DNA of 64,000 nt from a bacterium (GTDB taxonomy: Bacteria; Sysuimicrobiota; Sysuimicrobiia; Sysuimicrobiales; Segetimicrobiaceae): positions 29,172 through 93,171 of the forward strand of contig DATGFS010000023.1 in the NCBI GenBank assembly GCA_035308905.1, read 5' to 3'. Position numbers and translations under genes: made by a program. Shown one piece after another: positions 59,466-64,000 of the stretch. The notes beneath the pieces are model-generated. The model made no database searches. It saw only the letters and a program-made list of their open reading frames with translations, and was not told where the DNA came from. Numbering within the stretch: the first letter of the stretch is position 1; each line of letters starts with the position of its first letter.

Positions 59466-60655
59466 TGGTCGAGACGGCCATCGCGGCGATTCGTGACGGC
59501 GGATTTGTCATCGTCGTCGACGACGAGGGCCGCGAGAACGAAGGCGATCTGGTCATGGCAGCGGAGTGCGCCACCGCCGAGAAGGTGAACTTCATGCTCA
59601 CCCACGCGCGGGGACTGGTGACGGTGCCGCTCTCCGCGGAACGTGTGGAAGCGCTCGACCTGCCGCTCATGGTTTCCCACAACACCTCCCATGAGGGCAC
59701 CGCGTTCACAATTTCGGTGGGTGCGAAAGAGAAGATCTCCACGGGCATCTCGGCGGCGGATCGCGCCGCCACCATCCGGGCGCTCGTCGATCCATCCACG
59801 CGGGCGGAAGATCTCTCGCGGCCGGGCCACGTGTTTCCGCTGCGCGCGACTCCGGGCGGGGTGCTGCGCCGCGCGGGACACACGGAGGCCGCAGTCGACC
59901 TCGTGACGCTCGCCGGCCGCCGGCCCGCCGGGGTGTTGTGCGAGATCATGAACGAGGACGGGACGATGGCGCGCCTGCCGCAGCTGCAGGCGTTCGCGCG
60001 GCGGCACGGCCTGCCGATCATCTCGGTGCAGGATCTCATCCGCTACCGCGTGCGGCAGGACCGCTTCGTGCGCCGGGAAGGTGAGACGCGGCTCCCGACG
60101 ACGTTCGGCGAGTTCCGGGCCGTCGTCTACGAAAACACGCTCGACGGCGCGAGCCATCTCGCGCTTACCCGCGGCGATCTCTCCGGAGACGAGCCGGTGC
60201 TCGTGCGCATGCATTCGGAATGCCTCACCGGCGAGGTGTTCGGATCGCTGCGCTGCGACTGCGGGGAGCAGCTGCACGCGGCGCTCGCGGCGATCACCCG
60301 CGAGGAGCGCGGCGTGCTCGTCTATATCCGGCAGGAGGGCCGCGGCATCGGCCTGACCAACAAGATCCGCGCCTACGCGCTTCAAGATACCGGCCGCGAC
60401 ACCGTCGAGGCGAACGAGCTGCTCGGCTTCGCGCCGGATCCGCGCAACTACGGGGTGGGGGCGCAGATCCTCATCGACCTCGGCCTGCGGCGGATCCGCC
60501 TGCTCACCAACAACCCGGCCAAGCGCGTGGGACTGGAAGGGTACGGCATCGAGGTCGTCGAGCGCGTGCCGATCGAGGTGCCGCCGAACCCGGAGAACTA
60601 CCGCTATCTCTCGACGAAGCGCCACAAGCTCGGACATCTGCTGTCCATCGACTAG
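59465..60655 (+). CDS. ribBA: Bifunctional DHBP synthase / GTP cyclohydrolase II
   Basis: 396 residues. N-terminal RibB domain: [82 protein letters not shown]-terminal RibA domain: [23 protein letters not shown] with the zinc Cys, [31 protein letters not shown] and [25 protein letters not shown]. Provides both precursors of riboflavin from GTP and ribulose-5-phosphate. One-base overlap with ribE. Confidence 0.97.
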   Translation: MVETAIAAIRDGGFVIVVDDEGRENEGDLVMAAECATAEKVNFMLTHARGLVTVPLSAERVEALDLPLMVSHNTSHEGTAFTISVGAKEKISTGISAADRAATIRALVDPSTRAEDLSRPGHVFPLRATPGGVLRRAGHTEAAVDLVTLAGRRPAGVLCEIMNEDGTMARLPQLQAFARRHGLPIISVQDLIRYRVRQDRFVRREGETRLPTTFGEFRAVVYENTLDGASHLALTRGDLSGDEPVLVRMHSECLTGEVFGSLRCDCGEQLHAALAAITREERGVLVYIRQEGRGIGLTNKIRAYALQDTGRDTVEANELLGFAPDPRNYGVGAQILIDLGLRRIRLLTNNPAKRVGLEGYGIEVVERVPIEVPPNPENYRYLSTKRHKLGHLLSID

Positions 60656-60662
60656 GGCGGAC

Positions 60663-61148
60663 ATGGCGGGACGGCGCGAAGACGAGGGCAGGCCGGACGG
60701 CCGCGATCTGCGGGTTGCCGTCGCCGTCAGCCGGTTCAACGACCGGATCACGCGGCGGCTGCTGCAGGGGGCGCGGGAAGGGCTCGCGCGGTGCGGGGTG
60801 AGCGAGGAGCGGATCGACGTCGAATGGACGCCGGGCGCCTGGGAGCTGCCCGTGCTCGCGCAGAGCCTCGCGCGCACCGGCCGCTACGACGCGATCGTCT
60901 GCCTCGGCTGCGTCATCCGCGGGGAGACGACGCACGACCGGATGATCGGCGTGGGGGCGATGACCGGCCTCGCGCGGGTGGCGCTCGACGAGCAGGTGCC
61001 GGTCACCCTCGGCGTGCTCACCGTGCACACGATGGCCCAGGCCGAGGAGCGCAGCGGCGGCGCCCACGGCAACAAAGGCGAAGACGCGGCGCTGGCCGCC
61101 GTCGAGATGGCGGCGCTGCTGCGACGCGTGCGGGGGGGCGGGGCGTGA
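60663..61148 (+). CDS. ribH: 6,7-dimethyl-8-ribityllumazine synthase
   Basis: 161 residues. VAVAVSRFNDRITRRLLQGAREGL, WTPGAWELPVLAQSLARTGRYDAIVCLGCVIRGETTHDRMI with the catalytic His, GVLTVHTMAQAEERSGGAHGNKGEDAALAAVEMAAL. Last riboflavin gene; assembles as a pentamer or capsid. N-terminal 12 residues are polar. The amidohydrolase start overlaps its stop by 4 nt, so that gene may belong to the same transcript under FMN control. Confidence 0.96.
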   Translation: MAGRREDEGRPDGRDLRVAVAVSRFNDRITRRLLQGAREGLARCGVSEERIDVEWTPGAWELPVLAQSLARTGRYDAIVCLGCVIRGETTHDRMIGVGAMTGLARVALDEQVPVTLGVLTVHTMAQAEERSGGAHGNKGEDAALAAVEMAALLRRVRGGGA

Positions 61149-62749
61149 GCCGGCATGAGGTGCTCTTCGAGAACGCCGTCGTCCACACGGGCGATCCGGA
61201 GACGCCGCGCGCGGCGGCGTTCGTCGCCCGCGGGGAGTGGGTCGTCGCGGTCGGCGAGCACGCCGCCCTTCGCGACGCCTTCCCGCACGCCCGGCGCGCG
61301 GACCTCGGCGGGGCGACGGTGCTTCCGGCCTTCACCGACAGTCACATCCATCTTGCCGCGGTTGGGCTCGCCATGCGCAGCGTCGATTTGAGCGGCGCCC
61401 GGTCGCTGCGGGACGCCGCGGCCACCGTCGCGGGCGCGGCGCGCGCGGCGCCGCCCGGGGCGTGGCTGCGCGGGCGCGGCTGGGACAAGAACCTGTGGCC
61501 GGAGGGCCGCTTTCCCGCGCGCGCCGATCTCGACCCCGTGACAGGCGGCCGGCCCGCGGTCTTCCGCAGCAAGGACGGCCACGCGGCGTGGGTCAATTCC
61601 GCCGCGCTCGAGCGCGCGGGCATCGGCGCCGGCACGCCGGATCCCGAAGGCGGCGTGATCGTCCGCGACCCGGCGACCGGCGAGCCGACCGGCCTCCTGA
61701 CCGAGCGCGCGATCCACGCGGTGACGGACCTCGCGGAAACGGCGTCCCCGGAACTGCTGGAGCAGGCGATTGAGGACGCCACGCGGGCCGCGCACCGCGC
61801 CGGGATCGGCGCGGTGCACGTCGTCGAGGACGGCGACGTCTTCGCGGCGTTCCAACGGCTGCGGGCGCGCGGCGGCCTCGGCGTGCGCGTCTGCATGGCC
61901 ATTCCCGAACACTCGCTCGACGCCGCGATCGCCGTCGGCCTGCGAACGGGGTTCGGCGATCCCTGGCTGCGCGTGGGCGGCGTGAAGATCTTTGCGGACG
62001 GTGCGCTCGGCCCGCAAACCGCGAGCATGCTCGAGCCCTACGAGGGACAGCCGGAAAACCGCGGCGTCGTGGTCCGGACGCGCGAGCAGCTGCGGGATCT
62101 CGCCGCCCGCGCATCGTCGCACGGCATCGCCGTTACGGTGCACGCCATCGGGGACCGCGCCAACCGGTGGGCGCTCGACGCGATCGAGGCGGCGCCGGCG
62201 GACTCGCGGCGCCACGGCCTGCGCCACCGGATCGAACACGCGCAGGTGCTCCATCCGGACGACCTTCCACGGCTCGCCCGGCTCGGCGTCACTGCGTCGA
62301 TGCAGCCGATTCACTGCACGCAGGACCGCGACATCGTGGACCGTTACTGGGGCGACCGGGGCCGGCACGCGTACGCGTTTCGCTCGCTGCTGCGGGCCGG
62401 CACGCATCTTGCCTTCGGGTCGGACGCGCCGGTCGAGACGCTCGACGTGCTGACCGGGATCTACGCCGCGGTGGCGCGGAAACGCACGAACGAGCCCGAG
62501 CGTCCGGCGTGGCGCCCCGACGAGGCGCTCACCGCCCGTGAGGCGGTCGACGCCTATACGGAAGGGGCGGCGTACGCCGCCGGCGAGGAGGACGTGAAGG
62601 GGCGGTTGGCGCCGGGCTGCGTGGCGGACTTCGTGGGCCTGTCGGACGATCTCTTCGCGATTCCGCCGGACCGCATTCCCGAGGTGCGGGTGCGCTTCAC
62701 CGCGGTGGGCGGGACGGTGCGCTACTCGGAGTCGTCGACCTCGTCCTGA
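61145..62749 (+). CDS. Amidohydrolase family 3 protein (YtcJ-like)
   Basis: 534 residues of the metal-dependent amidohydrolase superfamily. Metal residues in FTDSHIHL, the Lys/Glu region VFRSKDGHAAWVNSAALERAGIG, HAIGDRANRWALDAI, HRIEHAQVLHPDDL, and the Asp in FGSDAPVETLDVL. C-terminal composite-domain return APGCVADFVGLSDDLF. Such proteins hydrolyse N-substituted formamides and related amides; substrate unknown. GTG start overlaps ribH. Its 3' end overlaps the convergent zinc-ribbon gene by 28 bp. Confidence 0.9.
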   Translation: MSRHEVLFENAVVHTGDPETPRAAAFVARGEWVVAVGEHAALRDAFPHARRADLGGATVLPAFTDSHIHLAAVGLAMRSVDLSGARSLRDAAATVAGAARAAPPGAWLRGRGWDKNLWPEGRFPARADLDPVTGGRPAVFRSKDGHAAWVNSAALERAGIGAGTPDPEGGVIVRDPATGEPTGLLTERAIHAVTDLAETASPELLEQAIEDATRAAHRAGIGAVHVVEDGDVFAAFQRLRARGGLGVRVCMAIPEHSLDAAIAVGLRTGFGDPWLRVGGVKIFADGALGPQTASMLEPYEGQPENRGVVVRTREQLRDLAARASSHGIAVTVHAIGDRANRWALDAIEAAPADSRRHGLRHRIEHAQVLHPDDLPRLARLGVTASMQPIHCTQDRDIVDRYWGDRGRHAYAFRSLLRAGTHLAFGSDAPVETLDVLTGIYAAVARKRTNEPERPAWRPDEALTAREAVDAYTEGAAYAAGEEDVKGRLAPGCVADFVGLSDDLFAIPPDRIPEVRVRFTAVGGTVRYSESSTSS

Positions 62750-63012
62750 TCCGCCGCGACGTCGGTCTCCGCGTCGTCGTCGATCCAGATGTCCGGCCCG
62801 GGGAGCGTGGCGGCGTCGCCGTCCTCGTCCTCGCTCTCGATGCGGGTTTCTTCCTGCGAGCCGCACTCGGGGCACTCGTACACGAGCACTTCGCCGACGT
62901 CGTCGGCCGTGATCAGTTCCATCTCTTCCTGGCACTCGGGGCACACGCGCGTCAGGGGAATCGCAGCCCGAACGTCATCGCGATGGAATCGATCGCTCAT
63001 GACGCCGGTCAT
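62722..63012 (-). CDS. Small zinc-ribbon protein with acidic tail
   Basis: 96 residues. CPECQEEMELITADDVGEVLVYECPECGSQE is a two-CPxC zinc ribbon of the type seen in small transcription- or RNA-associated bacterial proteins. The second half is strongly acidic (ESEDEDGDAATLPGPDIWIDDDAE, DEVDDSE). No enzymatic motif. ATG at 63012 or 63000 (MSDRFHRDDV); the GGAGGAGG is about 20 nt before the first, so the start is unsure. Overlaps the amidohydrolase tail-to-tail. Confidence 0.78.
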   Translation of the reverse strand: MTGVMSDRFHRDDVRAAIPLTRVCPECQEEMELITADDVGEVLVYECPECGSQEETRIESEDEDGDAATLPGPDIWIDDDAETDVAADQDEVDDSE

Positions 63013-63046
63013 CTTCGGTGGGCCGGTTGCACCTCCTCCTCAACGC

Positions 63047-63077
63047 GGCGGGACCCGGACGCCGTCCGGGTCCCGCC
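63047..63077. terminator. 14-bp perfect hairpin after sod
   Basis: Stem GGCGGGACCCGGAC / GTCCGGGTCCCGCC with a GCC loop, 26 nt past the sod stop and 35 nt before the next gene. No T-run follows on the minus strand, so it may be a factor-assisted terminator or an mRNA 3'-end stabiliser. Confidence 0.5.
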
Positions 63078-63102
63078 CACTCGGGTGTCGCGGCGCGCCG
63101 CG

Positions 63103-63711
63103 TCAGCGGTTGAGGATGCCGAAGTGATCGGCGCGCTTCGTGATCACGTCCCAGTCGAGGTTCTTGAAGAAGGCGTCGATGTACGAGGCCTTGCCGGTGC
63201 CGTAGTCGATAAAGTAGGCGTGCTCGAAGCAGTCGAGCGCCACGAGCGGTGTGCAGTTCCAGATCGGATACGTGTTCTGCTCGTCACCGATGTAGTTGAG
63301 GCAGGCGCCGGTGTCCCAATCGTAGGCGAGCCACGCCCATCCGCGGGCCGCGATCGCGGTGGCCTTCAGCTCGGCCTGCCAGTTCTCGAACGACCCGTAC
63401 GCCTTCTCGAGTAGCTGCAGCGTCTTGCCGGACGGCTTGCCGCCCTTGCCGCCGAGATGCTCGAAGTACAGCTCGTGGTTCTTGACGCCCCCGACGGCGC
63501 GCGTCAGTTCGACTTTGAGCTCGCGGAGCTCGGAGTAGGTCGGATTGGCTTTGGAGAGGTCGACCTGGCCGCTGGCGAGACGGTCCAGGATCTCGTTGGC
63601 CTTGCCCACGTAGCCCTGATAGAGTTTGTAGTGCTCTTCCATCGTCTTCTTGCTGATGCCGGTCAACTCGACGTCAAACGACCGAAACTTCTTGGCCTCG
63701 TACTTGGCCAT
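63103..63711 (-). CDS. sod: Divergent iron/manganese-family superoxide dismutase
   Basis: 202 residues. Metal ligands are all present: His27 (MEEHYKLYQGYV), His in VKNHELYFEHLGG, Asp and His in ALDCFEHAYFIDYG. Structural WAWLAYD and the C-terminal AYIDAFFKNLDWDVI-type region fit the Fe/Mn family. Canonical residues near the active-site gate (HH in HxxxHHxxYV) are missing: the segment is one residue shorter with Leu/Tyr there, while the Tyr34 equivalent remains. It belongs to a divergent subgroup; metal preference unknown. No signal peptide; cytosolic. ATG after GAGGAGGAACAGTGA. Confidence 0.88.
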   Translation of the reverse strand: MAKYEAKKFRSFDVELTGISKKTMEEHYKLYQGYVGKANEILDRLASGQVDLSKANPTYSELRELKVELTRAVGGVKNHELYFEHLGGKGGKPSGKTLQLLEKAYGSFENWQAELKATAIAARGWAWLAYDWDTGACLNYIGDEQNTYPIWNCTPLVALDCFEHAYFIDYGTGKASYIDAFFKNLDWDVITKRADHFGILNR

Positions 63712-63744
63712 TCACTGTTCCTCCTCTCGGGATATCTGGCGAAC

Positions 63745-63807
63745 TGCCGATCCGAAAGCCGGCTCGGGGTCACTGGCGGGACGCCTCCGGCTTACGCCGT
63801 CGGCAGT
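63745..63807 (-). promoter_or_regulatory. Structured 5' leader of sod (orphan RNA candidate)
   Basis: Nested inverted repeats in the sod leader: outer CTGCCGA/TCGGCAG (63745-63751 with 63801-63807), second AAGCCGG/CCGGCTT (63757-63763 with 63788-63794) and inner GGCG/CGCC (63776-63786). They lie between the promoter and the ribosome-binding site. Does not match a riboswitch class I recognise. Confidence 0.5.
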
Positions 63808-63827
63808 CTGTAGAGCGGACGGTTTCA

Positions 63828-63856
63828 TTATAGGCCGCGGTGCGCGCCCCGGGCAA
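63828..63856 (-). promoter_or_regulatory. Promoter of sod
   Basis: TTGCCC (63856-63851), 17 nt, TATAAT (63833-63828) on the minus strand, giving a leader of about 110 nt. Its -35 ends only 5 bp from the insertion-sequence end at 63862. Confidence 0.65.
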
Positions 63857-63861
63857 CCCCG

Positions 63862-64000
63862 TGTACTGGTCCAGTAGATCCGACTACACCAGCCTCCAAA
63901 TTCATCGCTGAGCCGCCTGCCATTGAGCGAGGTACTCGTTCGGAGTGAGGTAACCGAGCGCCTGGTGCGGCCGGACGTTGTTGTAGGTCTCCTCCCAGCG
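63862..64000 (-). mobile_element. End of an IS element (DDE integrase type), cut by window edge
   Basis: The sequence from TGTACTGGTCC at 63862 to the window end holds the C-terminal end of a transposase and a likely terminal region that begins with TGT, as in IS3/IS481-type ends. The other end is outside the window. Confidence 0.65.
63902..64000 (-). CDS. Transposase C-terminus (IS3/IS481-type rve integrase), partial
   Basis: Minus-strand reading gives 32 residues, RWEETYNNVRPHQALGYLTPNE then YLAQWQAAQR and a TGA. The NNVRPHQALGYLTPxEY motif is the conserved end of the rve integrase core of IS3/IS481-like transposases. The catalytic residues lie beyond base 64000. Family cannot be refined. 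Confidence 0.85.
   Translation of the reverse strand, partial: RWEETYNNVRPHQALGYLTPNEYLAQWQAAQR

Overview
This is a 64 kb stretch of a very GC-rich bacterial chromosome with densely packed, mostly housekeeping genes. Coding is on both strands, with frequent ATGA/TGATG start-stop overlaps and many GTG/TTG starts. No tRNA, rRNA, CRISPR array or prophage was seen. The gene set (DarA-type c-di-AMP receptor, Ycf45/R3H ATPase, archaeal-type phosphoglycerate mutase, EndoQ, geranylgeranyl-reductase-like flavoprotein, archaeal/eukaryal-type ProRS, oxalate oxidoreductase) fits an uncultured deep-branching Terrabacteria-type lineage (Armatimonadota / CSP1-3 / Chloroflexota / Bacillota neighbourhood). 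That placement is inference; no marker here fixes the phylum.

Layout. 1-5.0 kb (minus): 3'-truncated mfd, nadE, a LysE-type exporter. 5.0-9.2 kb (minus): a class A beta-lactamase-like hydrolase and a dipeptide-type ABC transporter (two permeases and a Tat-dependent binding protein, no ATPase genes). 9.4-11 kb: glnA with a strong promoter and a leader holding two hexaloop hairpins and an intrinsic terminator. 11-12.5 kb: two VOC proteins, a DinB relic, an SRPBCC protein. 12.5-18.3 kb (minus): one operon of K+-independent H+-pyrophosphatase, GAF-GAF-HisKA_2 sensor kinase, ANTAR response regulator with a long unknown extension, and SRPBCC. 18.4-20.6 kb: DUF192 protein and a secreted alpha/beta hydrolase. 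20.7-28.4 kb (plus): GGR-like flavoprotein, EndoQ, RlmI-like methyltransferase, R3H ATPase, tmk, darA, holB. 28.4-31.7 kb: zinc-ribbon membrane protein and nfo (minus), then EamA exporter and a Cys/Met PLP enzyme (plus). 31.8-35.5 kb: arsR-SRPBCC-DUF899-DUF2182-DUF899-dinB stress-type cluster. 35.5-41 kb: HAD hydrolase, ddl, dapF-like, apgM, rlmD-type methyltransferase. 41-44.3 kb: sugar-type ABC transporter without ATPase. 44.3-50.3 kb: FadR-family regulator, three-gene oxalate oxidoreductase and OFA-family antiporter, a likely oxalate-use locus. 50.4-55 kb: cysteine-codon leader ORF plus CysA-type thiosulfate sulfurtransferase, proS, TlpA-like thioredoxin, c-type cytochrome, YbaK deacylase. 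55-57.3 kb (minus): MFS transporter and a second beta-lactamase-like protein. 57.3-61.1 kb: FMN riboswitch and ribD-ribE-ribBA-ribH. 61.1-64 kb: amidohydrolase, acidic zinc-ribbon protein, divergent superoxide dismutase with a structured leader, and the end of an insertion sequence.

Most notable signals: (i) a 55-bp palindromic repeat inserted in frame, in the same reading frame, inside holB and proS, with two further copies; (ii) a glnA leader with antiterminator/terminator architecture about 2 kb from an ANTAR regulator gene; (iii) the oxalate oxidoreductase/antiporter locus; (iv) a probably leaderless Cys-containing uORF before a sulfurtransferase; (v) a DapF homologue with both catalytic cysteines replaced by serine; (vi) EndoQ ending in a sliding-clamp-type motif. 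Several promoters place the -10 box 7-9 nt before the start codon, suggesting leaderless mRNAs are common.
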